Origin: an uncultured Fastidiosipila sp.
GTDB taxonomy: Bacteria; Bacillota; Clostridia; Saccharofermentanales; Fastidiosipilaceae
DNA length: 64,000 nt
Reading direction: 5' to 3'
NCBI GenBank assembly: GCA_947253875.1
Contig: CAMYAM010000005.1
Span: forward strand, 1-64,000
Numbering within the stretch: position 1 is the first letter of the stretch; each line of letters begins with the position of its first letter. The notes under the pieces were generated by a model. It worked only from the letters and a program-made list of their open reading frames with translations. It was not told where the DNA came from and did no database searches. Of this stretch, positions 53,925 through 62,528 are shown piece after piece. A program made the translations under genes and the position numbers.

Positions 53925-55060
53925 TGGTTAATTTTGATAAAAATGAAATAGATTATAAATCTGGTGTATTAAATACGGGTAATTTGAATACTTGGAAATA
54001 TTTATTTGATAAAGCTAAATCTAAAAATGAATTAAATGTAGGTTTTCTTGGTGGTTCAATAACACAAGGATCTTTAGCCAGCTCTGAAAATAATACATAT
54101 GTAAGTAAATTCTCACAGAAACTAAAAGAAGAGTTAAATTTAAATGAAATTAATTTTATCAATGCTGGTATAGGAGCAACTGATTCTCATTTTGGAGTGG
54201 CTCGTGTTGACTATGATCTTTTGAGATATAATTTGGATCTAATAATTATTGAGTTTTCAGTAAATGATGATGAAAATGATTTTTATTTGGAAACATATGA
54301 AGGACTATTGAGGAGAATTATTGGTTTTAATCCTGAGATCACTATTCTTCTCTTACATAATGTTGAATATAGTAGTGGCAGAACGGCAGAGCGAATTCAT
54401 AGCAAGTTAGCAAGACATTATAATTTAACTAGTTTAAGTATGAAAGATTCTGTGTACAAATATCTAAAAGAGAATAATCTTTTAAATGAGGTTTCAGAAG
54501 ATGGATTGCATCCTAATGACTTAGGAATGAAGTTAATTACCGAACTTTTACTTAATTTTATCCAGGATGTAAGGGAAAAAGTAGCAACTTATAGTGGTAC
54601 TGAACTTTATAATTGCTTGAAAGAGCCAATTACTAAAAATAGATATGAAAACTCTATAATCTTTAATCAAAAAAATTGTGAAACGAAACTAAATGGATTT
54701 AAACCAATGCAATTAGAAAAGGAATCAATTAAAGATGTTTTTAAAGGTGGATGGTATAGTCAAGAAAAAGGTTCAAAGATAAGCTTTAACATTTGGGGCA
54801 AAAATATATATGCTCAATTCAAAAAGACGATAGTTCAACCAGCTCCAATTGTTAAATATTCCATTTACGATGGAGATAATGAATTAATTGCTAGTGGTCA
54901 GCTTGATGCTAATTTTGATGAGACATGGGGAGATAAGTTATTTATACAAGAACTTGTATCAGATTTAGAGTTAGCTGAGTATAATGTTGAATTTGAGATT
55001 GACTCTGAAACTGCAGGTCTGAAAGCTCCATTTGAATTGATTTCTTTAATTATTAATTGA
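53924..55060 (+). CDS. CE17-like acetyl esterase with C-terminal carbohydrate-binding domain
   Basis: This 378-residue protein begins with an SGNH domain (nucleophile Ser45 in GFLGGSITQGS; Asp-x-x-His as DGLHPND) and ends with a beta-sandwich (about 255-378) resembling CBM35, the two-domain layout of CE17. The R. intestinalis CE17 removes the 2-O-acetyl groups that CE2 does not. The true start is the ATG at 53924, overlapping the previous stop by one base (TAATG); an upstream in-frame TTG is not favoured. It completes the deacetylation step of the operon. Confidence 0.82.
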   Translation: MVNFDKNEIDYKSGVLNTGNLNTWKYLFDKAKSKNELNVGFLGGSITQGSLASSENNTYVSKFSQKLKEELNLNEINFINAGIGATDSHFGVARVDYDLLRYNLDLIIIEFSVNDDENDFYLETYEGLLRRIIGFNPEITILLLHNVEYSSGRTAERIHSKLARHYNLTSLSMKDSVYKYLKENNLLNEVSEDGLHPNDLGMKLITELLLNFIQDVREKVATYSGTELYNCLKEPITKNRYENSIIFNQKNCETKLNGFKPMQLEKESIKDVFKGGWYSQEKGSKISFNIWGKNIYAQFKKTIVQPAPIVKYSIYDGDNELIASGQLDANFDETWGDKLFIQELVSDLELAEYNVEFEIDSETAGLKAPFELISLIIN

Positions 55061-55096
55061 TTAAAAACATTAGTATGTGAAATATGGTTTTACTTT

Positions 55097-55128
55097 AGCA
55101 GTTCTACAATTAAGCAGAACTGCTTTTT
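55097..55128 (+). terminator. Terminator of the mannoside operon
   Basis: A 9-bp perfect stem AGCAGTTCT/AGAACTGCT with a 10-base loop and five T, 36 bp after the esterase stop. Confidence 0.88.
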
Positions 55129-55182
55129 AATACCTAACAACAAATGATTGTAAAACCTACAAAAATATTAAAAAACGCTAAA

Positions 55183-56148
55183 TTAAAATACACTAGACTC
55201 CACTCTCTTAGTAGAAACCTCAAGTTTTAATGCTTGTGGGTGGTTACCAAACTTTTCTCCAAAAAGATTAATTCCCCCAGCGGCTTTCTTCTCACCACCA
55301 GTTGTCTTTTTATCGCCACGAACGACAAGCTTGAAACTCAAATAATCCTTGTTGAGGTCGAGGTCTCCAAGACTTAAGTTTTCTGCAGGGGATGAGTTGA
55401 TGTAAGTTCTATCATTATCTATAGAAACATTATGCAAAATTCCGTGTTGAGTTCTACCATTTGACCACCAATCTGGATTGAGTACACCTCTAGATCCACC
55501 AAAATCACCTTCGGAATGGATAGTTCCACAATATTTATTATCTAGGTATACTTCAATGTCTGAAGGCCAATTGTTATTGTATCCAGGAGCTTCCGAGCAT
55601 AATTCTAATGAAATATTCATACTTGTGATTTCTTGGTTGTGATACGGCTTCATGGGAAACCTATACTCAATAAATCCAGATTGAAACCATAGGATTTGGG
55701 CTTGATTTCTTTGATTGTCAAAGAAGGCAGAAGTATCGTCTTCAATACCTATATAGCCAGTTTCAGAACATATTCCTGAAGGACTAGCTATATCACAATC
55801 AAAATAATTACCTATAGACATTGGAATAATATATTGTGTTACATCTTGAGGTTTGAAATAGATTTGGCTGTCAATATAAATTCCCTGGAAAATTACACCA
55901 CATATTTTTTGGGAACCTCTTGCTCCAGGTTGTTCTGTGCAAGAAATTAACTCAGCATCTTCAAGTATATGAATATGATTAGCGATAGTAGAAAGAGGTA
56001 AGTTTAGTTTCTCAGATAACTCAGAGAGGTTACAGGATTTATCTAGTAGAATTTTTAATATTTTCAATCTAGCTTCTGAGGCCAAAGCTCTGCTAACTTG
56101 ATAGGTTTTATCAATGTTATTTAAATTTAGATATATTCTTTTCTTCAT
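55183..56148 (-). CDS. ArsR-type winged-helix regulator with large sensor domain
   Basis: This 321-residue protein starts with an ArsR-like helix-turn-helix (residues 20-85; SEARLKILKILL, then NLPLSTIANHIHILEDAELI). The remaining about 235 residues are a beta-rich domain with many aromatic residues, probably a sugar sensor. Similar regulators sit next to glycoside hydrolase genes in Bacillota. It is divergent to the GH43-GH2 pair and probably binds the inverted repeat at 56206-56246. Confidence 0.8.
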   Translation of the reverse strand: MKKRIYLNLNNIDKTYQVSRALASEARLKILKILLDKSCNLSELSEKLNLPLSTIANHIHILEDAELISCTEQPGARGSQKICGVIFQGIYIDSQIYFKPQDVTQYIIPMSIGNYFDCDIASPSGICSETGYIGIEDDTSAFFDNQRNQAQILWFQSGFIEYRFPMKPYHNQEITSMNISLELCSEAPGYNNNWPSDIEVYLDNKYCGTIHSEGDFGGSRGVLNPDWWSNGRTQHGILHNVSIDNDRTYINSSPAENLSLGDLDLNKDYLSFKLVVRGDKKTTGGEKKAAGGINLFGEKFGNHPQALKLEVSTKRVESSVF

Positions 56149-56205
56149 AGATTATCCCTTCTTTTGACTTATGTAAATTAAATTATATTGCAGAATATTT
56201 AATTG

Positions 56206-56246
56206 TTTCGTTTGCTTAGTTACAAAAATTTTGTAGTAAAACGAAA
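56206..56246. promoter_or_regulatory. Nested inverted repeat, candidate operator
   Basis: TTTCGTTT (56206-56213) and AAACGAAA (56239-56246) are exact inverted 8-mers, and between them TACAAAAATTTTGTA (56221-56235) is a perfect 15-bp palindrome. The site lies 58 bp before the regulator and about 200 bp before GH43. The rest of the 56149-56451 interval shows no gene. Confidence 0.5.
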
Positions 56247-56451
56247 ATATAGAGAGTTTTTGTATGATTGCACCAAATTTATTGGAGTATATTGTCGTTA
56301 TGTCAATTTAATAAGAACTTTTTAAAGCTTAGAATTATTACATAAAGTATTAGTACAAATTTTTTGATGCTTTGGCTACCACTGAAAGAAAGATCTACAA
56401 AAATGAACAAGTGGGCAGAACAATAGTATTGAGAGCGAAGGTGAAGTTAGT

Positions 56452-57927
56452 ATGGAAACAAAGAATGAATTAAATTTTGTTGCAGCAAAAGATATTTCTA
56501 AAGATGATGAGACATTCTTTTATAGTAACCCATCACCTATTAATGGGATTGGTGATCCATTTATTATTCGTGATCATAAGACAGGTGTATATACAGCCAT
56601 TGCTACTTCAGCAAGTATTGGATTCTATGGTTGGGATAGTAAAGATCTTGTAAATTGGGAAAGTAGACATTGGGTTTATCAAAGGCCAGATAATACTTGG
56701 TCCACAGATTCCTACTGGGCACCAGAAGTAGTATTTTATAGGGATGCATACTATATGTTCTACACTGCCAGGGATAAATCTGGAAGATTGTTAATCTCTG
56801 TAGCAAAATCCGACTCTGCTGCAGGTCCATATGAAGATGTTAGTCCAGAGAAACCAGTTTTTGACTTCGGTTATGCAATCATTGATGCTTCTGTTTTGGT
56901 CGATGAAGATGGTAGAGCATATATGTATTATGCAAAAGATGTTTCAGAAAATATCATCATGAATGGTAAGCATGTTAGCCAAATTTATGGTGTTGAGTTA
57001 AATGAAGACTTGTTATCAATCAAAGGTGAACCAGTACTATTAACTAGTCCTGATAGCGCTTGGGAAAACCCTCAAGAAAGCTGGGCTTGGAACGAAGGTC
57101 CGATTGTACTTAAACATAATAATGAATATTATTTAGCCTACTCAGCTAATATCTTTGAATCTCCAGCTTACTCTGTAGGTTATGCAAAATCAGAAAACCC
57201 TTTAGGTCCTTATGAGAAAGCTGAAGAGAACCCTATCTTAGCTGCAAAACAATTAGAAGGTATATCAGGATCAGGACATCATAGCTACTTTAATTCTCCT
57301 GATGGTACAGAATTATTCACTGCATATCATACACATACTGTCCCTCAAAAACCTTCAGGAAATAGACAGTTAGCCATAGATAGAGCCCTGTTTACAGAAG
57401 ACGGCAAATTTATTGTTAATGGTCCAACTGAATCATATTTGCCAGCGCCAGCAAATGAGAAACAAAGAGTTCTGCTGAATTCAGAGATCGCAAAAGTTCA
57501 ATTGTCAGAATCAGCTACAGTTTTATCAAAAATGACAGGTGAGGACGCAGTAGAACAAGAACTATCTAAGTTATTCGATGGAATTCTAGCAATTCATCCA
57601 GATCAAAAAGATAACGATGTAATCATTCAGACAAAGGCTGATGAAAATATAGAAGTAAAAATTACACTTCAAGAAGAGCATATCTTGGCTGCTATTTGCT
57701 TGGTTAGCTCCTCACAAAAGGACAATAACATTGCCAATATAAGTCTAAAAATTAATGACAAGGTATCAAGTCTAGGAGAACTTGAAGGTACAAATCCAAA
57801 AAATCATACCCTGGCAGGTAAGTTCGATCCTATTACAAGTAATGAAATTGTATTAATCATTGAGCCGAAAGATGCGAGCTCTCCAATTTCATTATCTGAA
57901 ATTTATATAAGTGAAAAATTAAATTAA
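56452..57927 (+). CDS. GH43-family glycosidase
   Basis: This 491-residue protein has a five-bladed GH43 propeller (about 25-340) with the three catalytic acids: Asp35 in GIGDPF, Asp145 in IIDAS and Glu215 in WNEGP. A discoidin-like beta-sandwich follows (about 360-491). GH43 enzymes remove arabinose, xylose or galactose from plant glycans. No signal peptide is seen. The ATG follows GGTGAAGTTAGT. The 16-bp gap to a GH2 enzyme and the divergent regulator suggest a two-enzyme module for a second glycan. Confidence 0.88.
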   Translation: METKNELNFVAAKDISKDDETFFYSNPSPINGIGDPFIIRDHKTGVYTAIATSASIGFYGWDSKDLVNWESRHWVYQRPDNTWSTDSYWAPEVVFYRDAYYMFYTARDKSGRLLISVAKSDSAAGPYEDVSPEKPVFDFGYAIIDASVLVDEDGRAYMYYAKDVSENIIMNGKHVSQIYGVELNEDLLSIKGEPVLLTSPDSAWENPQESWAWNEGPIVLKHNNEYYLAYSANIFESPAYSVGYAKSENPLGPYEKAEENPILAAKQLEGISGSGHHSYFNSPDGTELFTAYHTHTVPQKPSGNRQLAIDRALFTEDGKFIVNGPTESYLPAPANEKQRVLLNSEIAKVQLSESATVLSKMTGEDAVEQELSKLFDGILAIHPDQKDNDVIIQTKADENIEVKITLQEEHILAAICLVSSSQKDNNIANISLKINDKVSSLGELEGTNPKNHTLAGKFDPITSNEIVLIIEPKDASSPISLSEIYISEKLN

Positions 57928-57943
57928 AGAAAGGTGTAACGTT

Positions 57944-59797
57944 ATGAGCGTAAGAAATGAATATCCACGTCCTCAGTTACAGAGAGAAAAGTGGATGAAT
58001 CTAAATGGTCAATGGCAATTTTCATTTGATGATGATTTTGTCGGTTTCAAAGAAAACTGGCAAAAACCTGGCTTCGAGCTAGATATGAAAATTGAAGTGC
58101 CATTTGCTCCAGAAAGCAAGATGAGTGGTATAGGAGATCCTTCACGCCACGAACATGTTTGGTACAAGAGAAAGTTCACTGTACCAAGTGATTGGGATGA
58201 GGAAATTGTTCTACACATTGGAGCAGCAGACTACATTAGCAAAGTTTTCATTAATGGAAATATGCTTACTGAACATGTAGGTGGAAATGTTCCTATATCA
58301 GTAAATATCACAGATGCTTTGGTTGGTGATTGGAGAAATGGCGAGGAGCAAGAAGTTGCCGTATATTGCTATGATCCATCATATGATGAGAGTATCCCAA
58401 GAGGTAAACAAAGTTGGACAGATGAATCCCAAGGCATTTGGTATACAAGAACAACTGGAATTTGGCAGACAGTTTGGCTAGAACCAGTTTCTGAGTATCA
58501 CATTGATAGAATTAAACTTACTCCAGATATTGATAAAGGTGTAATTGAAGTTGATCTTGACGTTGCAGGTACAACTACAAAAGTTCCTGAAAGAAGATTC
58601 CAAGACAAGCTTTCATATAATATTAAGATTAGCTTTGAAGGCGAATTAATCGCAGACCAAAGAGTATTAATTACAGAATTTTCAAATAACAAACAAGTTA
58701 TTGATGTCTTCGGCCTTAAATCTTTTAACGGTTTATCTCATGGTTTCAGAAGATGTTGGTCACCAGAAAATCCAAGATTATATGACTTGGAAATATCATT
58801 ATTTAAGAACGATATTGAAGTGGATAAGATCGACAGCTACTTCGGAATGAGAAAAGTAAGTATTGATAAAGGTCAATTGTACTTAAACAACAGACCTTAC
58901 TACCCTAAACTCATCTTGGATCAAGGCTATTGGCCAGAGAGCTTAATGACAGCTCCTAGCGATCAAGCATTTATCGATGATATTAATTTCACAAAAGCAT
59001 TTGGATTTAACGGTTGCCGTAAACATCAAAAAATTGAAGATCCAAGATTTTTATATTGGGCAGATAAAATTGGTTTCCTAGTGACAGGAGAAATGGCCTC
59101 CAGTAGTGTATATACAGACCAAGGTGCACTGAACTATGAGAGAGAGTGGATGGAAGCTGTAGTTAGAGATTACAATCATCCTTCAATCATAGCCTGGGTT
59201 CCATTTAACGAGAGTTGGGGAGTACCTAACATCAGAGATAATAAGTATCAACAAGCTCATACCCTATCTGTCTATCACTTAATCAAATCAATTGACCAAA
59301 CTAGACCAGTTGTAAATAACGATGGTTGGGTATTAACAGAGACAGACATCTGTGCAATTCACTGTTACTCACATGGAAATCCAGATAGAGAAGATGAGCA
59401 AGATAAAGTCGAGTTCTTCAAGAGATTTACTAAAGAAAAAGACTTGCTTCTATCTACTTATGCAGCTGATTTACCAATTTTTGCAGATGGATTCGAGTAC
59501 AAAGGTCAACCAATTATGCTTACTGAAGTTGGTGGTATCGCTTACCAAAATGACGAAGGTGATTCCTGGGGTTATACACAAGCAAATGACGAAGATGCAT
59601 TCTTGAGACAATTTGATCACGTAATTAGCAGCATTTTAGAATCACCTGTTGTTAGTGGTCTATGCTATACCCAATTGACAGATGTAGAGCAAGAAACCAA
59701 TGGTTTACTAACCTACGATAGAAAACCAAAAGTAGATCCTGAGAAGATTAAGAAGATTATGGATAAATGGCGTCCAAGAATTGTTATGGACAATTAG
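57944..59797 (+). CDS. GH2-family glycosidase (beta-galactosidase/arabinofuranosidase-like)
   Basis: This 617-residue enzyme has the GH2 sugar-binding domain (RPQLQREKWMNLNGQWQFSF), the middle sandwich and a TIM barrel. The acid/base is Glu423 in VPFNESWG and the nucleophile is Glu528 in LTEVGG. It is shorter than LacZ and has no C-terminal domain. Such short GH2 proteins include beta-galactosidases, glucuronidases and arabinofuranosidases, so specificity is open. It is cytoplasmic and co-transcribed with GH43. Confidence 0.85.
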   Translation: MSVRNEYPRPQLQREKWMNLNGQWQFSFDDDFVGFKENWQKPGFELDMKIEVPFAPESKMSGIGDPSRHEHVWYKRKFTVPSDWDEEIVLHIGAADYISKVFINGNMLTEHVGGNVPISVNITDALVGDWRNGEEQEVAVYCYDPSYDESIPRGKQSWTDESQGIWYTRTTGIWQTVWLEPVSEYHIDRIKLTPDIDKGVIEVDLDVAGTTTKVPERRFQDKLSYNIKISFEGELIADQRVLITEFSNNKQVIDVFGLKSFNGLSHGFRRCWSPENPRLYDLEISLFKNDIEVDKIDSYFGMRKVSIDKGQLYLNNRPYYPKLILDQGYWPESLMTAPSDQAFIDDINFTKAFGFNGCRKHQKIEDPRFLYWADKIGFLVTGEMASSSVYTDQGALNYEREWMEAVVRDYNHPSIIAWVPFNESWGVPNIRDNKYQQAHTLSVYHLIKSIDQTRPVVNNDGWVLTETDICAIHCYSHGNPDREDEQDKVEFFKRFTKEKDLLLSTYAADLPIFADGFEYKGQPIMLTEVGGIAYQNDEGDSWGYTQANDEDAFLRQFDHVISSILESPVVSGLCYTQLTDVEQETNGLLTYDRKPKVDPEKIKKIMDKWRPRIVMDN

Positions 59798-59833
59798 GGA
59801 AAGCTTAACAAATAATATGTACTGAGAACTAAA

Positions 59834-59890
59834 AACCCCTTTGCTATATGGAGTGTATCCGTAAAAATTTAGCAAAGGGGTTAACTTTTA
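59834..59890. terminator. Bidirectional terminator
   Basis: A 13-bp perfect stem AACCCCTTTGCTA/TAGCAAAGGGGTT with a 23-base loop separates the convergent GH2 and trpB genes. It is followed by T-rich sequence on both strands. Confidence 0.88.
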
Positions 59891-59900
59891 TTTTCAATAT

Positions 59901-61094
59901 TTATTTTTTATGTTTTTTACCATTCAAAATATCTAAAACTTGAGCAACGTCTTTATCCCCACGACCAGAAAGATTAACTATAATAATCTTATCTTTTTCC
60001 ATAGTAGGTGCTAATTTAATAGCCAATGCTAAAGCGTGTGATGACTCTAGAGCAGGAATAATACCTTCTGTTGCACAAAGAATTTGGAAAGCTTCCAAAG
60101 CTTCATCATCAGTGATAGCAAGATACTGGGCTCGTTTAATGTCTTTCAAATAAGCATGCTCAGGACCGACAGCTACATAGTCTAGTCCAGCTGAGATTGA
60201 GTAGGTAGGACGTATGTTGCCTTCTTCGTCAGCAATTACGTAAGTGTTCATACCATGTTCTATCATGACTTTCCCAACGGATAAAGTTGCGGAGGTTTCG
60301 AGAGTGTTAGTACCTTTTCCGCCGCCTTCAGCACCATATAATTGAACAGACTCGTCCTCAATGAAATTCGCAAATGCTCCAATTGCATTAGACCCACCAC
60401 CTACACAGGCTACGACAGCATCTGGTAAGCGACCTTCTTTTTCTAAGATTTGCTCTTTCATTTCTTTGCTAATTACAGATTGGAAATCTTTGACCATTGC
60501 AGGGTAAGGATGAGGGCCAACTGCTGATCCAATTAAATAGAAGGTGTTATCAAGATTTTCTGTAAGATCTTCGAAAGCACAATCGACAGCTTCTGTTAAA
60601 GATTGTCCACCTTTTTCTACTGATACAACTTTGGTGCCCATTAATTCCATGCGGAAGACATTGAGTTTTTGGCGTTCCACATCTTTTTTGCCCATATAAA
60701 CGGTGCAATCCATTCCGAATTTGGCGGCAACTGCTGCAGTGGCTACACCGTGTTGCCCAGCTCCTGTTTCAGCGATTAGCCTAGTTTTGCCCATTCTCTT
60801 AGCTAGTAAGACTTGACCAATAGCATTATTAATCTTATGTGCACCAAGGTGATTTAAGTCCTCACGCTTGAGGTAAATTTTGGCACCGCCTACTTTCTTT
60901 GTTAAACCTTCGGCGAAGTAGAGTGGAGATTTACGACCTACATAATCTCTAAGGTAGTAATTTAGTTCTGCTCTAAAGTCTTTATCATCTTTTAGCGCCT
61001 CATAATACTCTGCTATTCTATCTAATTCTTTTTGGATTGCTTCTGGAACATAACTTCCACCAAATTTGCCATAAAAACCTTTTTTATTTTCCAT
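59901..61094 (-). CDS. trpB: Tryptophan synthase beta subunit
   Basis: This 397-residue PLP enzyme makes tryptophan from serine and indole. The Schiff-base Lys87 is in NHLGAHKINNA, the catalytic Glu109 in ETGAGQHG, and the PLP phosphate loop is GGGSNAIGAF. The sequence is the TrpB1 type that normally works with TrpA, but no other trp gene is present in the window. A lone trpB suggests salvage of indole. Transcription starts at a clear promoter and passes a structured leader with a terminator. Confidence 0.95.
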   Translation of the reverse strand: MENKKGFYGKFGGSYVPEAIQKELDRIAEYYEALKDDKDFRAELNYYLRDYVGRKSPLYFAEGLTKKVGGAKIYLKREDLNHLGAHKINNAIGQVLLAKRMGKTRLIAETGAGQHGVATAAVAAKFGMDCTVYMGKKDVERQKLNVFRMELMGTKVVSVEKGGQSLTEAVDCAFEDLTENLDNTFYLIGSAVGPHPYPAMVKDFQSVISKEMKEQILEKEGRLPDAVVACVGGGSNAIGAFANFIEDESVQLYGAEGGGKGTNTLETSATLSVGKVMIEHGMNTYVIADEEGNIRPTYSISAGLDYVAVGPEHAYLKDIKRAQYLAITDDEALEAFQILCATEGIIPALESSHALALAIKLAPTMEKDKIIIVNLSGRGDKDVAQVLDILNGKKHKK

Positions 61095-61152
61095 TTTCTT
61101 AAACTCCTTAATATTTTCTGTCTTGTTCTATTGGAGCCTAGAAATCAGGTAT

Positions 61153-61179
61153 AAAAAAACCGCATATCTTCTATGCGGT
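61153..61179 (-). terminator. Attenuator terminator before trpB
   Basis: On the minus strand the stem ACCGCATA/TATGCGGT with a five-base loop is followed by six T. It lies between the structured leader and the trpB ribosome site, so it can switch the gene off. Confidence 0.85.
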
Positions 61180-61186
61180 AATACTA

Positions 61187-61309
61187 AGATCACACCCGGC
61201 ATAGACTCCTCATTTATCCATGAATGATAGTGAGCCTAACCGTTTAAAGTCATCTCACATGCTACGCCAGCTTTGCCAGATGTAAATTGTTTGGAACATC
61301 GTGTGATCT
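61187..61309 (-). ncRNA. Riboswitch-like structured leader of trpB, class unknown
   Basis: The minus-strand RNA closes with a perfect 9-bp helix (61187-61195 with 61301-61309). Inside it are a 5-bp hairpin (61279-61283 with 61296-61300) and a 9-bp helix with two G-U pairs (61196-61204 with 61262-61270), which encloses GUGAG/CUCAC and UCAUU/AAUGA hairpins. A closed three-way junction followed by a terminator is the layout of a metabolite riboswitch. I see no T-box core, Trp-codon-rich leader peptide or TRAP-type (G/U)AG array. Confidence 0.6.
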
Positions 61310-61333
61310 CCTTTCAAAAAATCTATTAAATTA

Positions 61334-61361
61334 ATTCTAATACAATAGTTTAAAAGGTCAA
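61334..61361 (-). promoter_or_regulatory. Promoter for trpB
   Basis: TTGACC (61356-61361) and TAGAAT (61334-61339) are separated by 16 bp on the minus strand. Transcription would begin about 15-20 bases before the leader helix. Confidence 0.6.
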
Positions 61362-61523
61362 GCTCTTTTTACCATATTTTTGAAGAATTAAAACTCGTGC
61401 CATATCGTGCCATATAATATATTTAAAATAAAACTATTTAATAAACTTAACTATAGTGTGAGCTTAAGTTAAGGGGAAATGTAGATTAGTTTAGAATTGG
61501 GCAGATTTAAGGAGAACAAAAAA

Positions 61524-62528
61524 GTGAGCGCAAAAAACACAAACGACAAAACTACACCTGAAATTATAGCCTCCGCTTATAAGCTTAACAAAACCATAGA
61601 CGATAGACCTATTATCAAAAATTTGTCTCTCGAAATCAGAAAAGGAAGAACTTTTGCCTTACTGGGACCAAATGGCGCAGGCAAGACAACCACTGTTCGT
61701 TTGTTGACAGGTTTGTATAAAGCCGATTCAGGTGTAGTCAGACTTTTTGGTGAAGAGCTTACAAAGACATATTGTGATGAAGCCAGGAGCCGAATTGGAG
61801 TACAAAATGACGGTAGCTTATATGAGCGTTTATCAGTATTTGAAAACTTGAATATTTGGGGGCAGATTTATGAGATCCCTAAAGAAGAACTTCAAATACG
61901 AATCAATGAGCTCCTTGATTTCTTTGATCTTGCAGATAGAGCAAAATCAAAAGTAGCTTCTCTGAGTAAAGGTATGAAACAGAAATTGCTTCTAGCACGT
62001 GCAGTTTTAGCGAAGCCTAAGTTCCTGATCTTGGATGAACCAACTTCTGGCTTAGATCCAGAGAGTAATGCCAAGATTATTGATTATTTAGTCCATTTGG
62101 TAAGAGAAGAGTCAGTGAGCATATTCTTGTGTACACATCAGCTTTTTGGACTAGAGCTACTTATTGATGATGTGGCTATTATTAGATCAGGAGAGATTAT
62201 TGCTCAAGGTTCAGTAAGAGAGCTAATACAGGAAGAATTTCCTAACAAAGATGTAGTAATAAAGTTTGCAGAAACTCCAGTCATTGCATCGATATTGAGT
62301 GATTATGATTATGAATTCATATCTATGAATGAAGCAAGAGTTAAATTAGATAATGAAACAGCAATAGCTGATCTGGTAAACAAACTTGTTCGAGCTGGTA
62401 TTGAGATTTATGAAGTTAAACATATTGAAAGAAGTTTAAATGACCTTTACTTCGCTAAGATAAAAGATGCTGACTTAGATCGTACAAAGACATCACAGCT
62501 AAAGAAGGAGAGTGCCAATGAATTATAA
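61524..62528 (+). CDS. ABC-2-type transporter ATPase (NatA-like)
   Basis: This 334-residue ATPase has Walker A LGPNGAGKTT, signature LSKGMKQKLLLARA and Walker B KFLILDEPTSGLDP. The about 110-residue C-terminal extension is common in exporters of the NatA/CcmA group. I choose the GTG at 61524, which has AAGGAG eight bases upstream, over an in-frame TTG at 61497. It overlaps the permease gene by 11 bases. The substrate could be Na+, a peptide or a lipid. Confidence 0.88.
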   Translation: MSAKNTNDKTTPEIIASAYKLNKTIDDRPIIKNLSLEIRKGRTFALLGPNGAGKTTTVRLLTGLYKADSGVVRLFGEELTKTYCDEARSRIGVQNDGSLYERLSVFENLNIWGQIYEIPKEELQIRINELLDFFDLADRAKSKVASLSKGMKQKLLLARAVLAKPKFLILDEPTSGLDPESNAKIIDYLVHLVREESVSIFLCTHQLFGLELLIDDVAIIRSGEIIAQGSVRELIQEEFPNKDVVIKFAETPVIASILSDYDYEFISMNEARVKLDNETAIADLVNKLVRAGIEIYEVKHIERSLNDLYFAKIKDADLDRTKTSQLKKESANEL

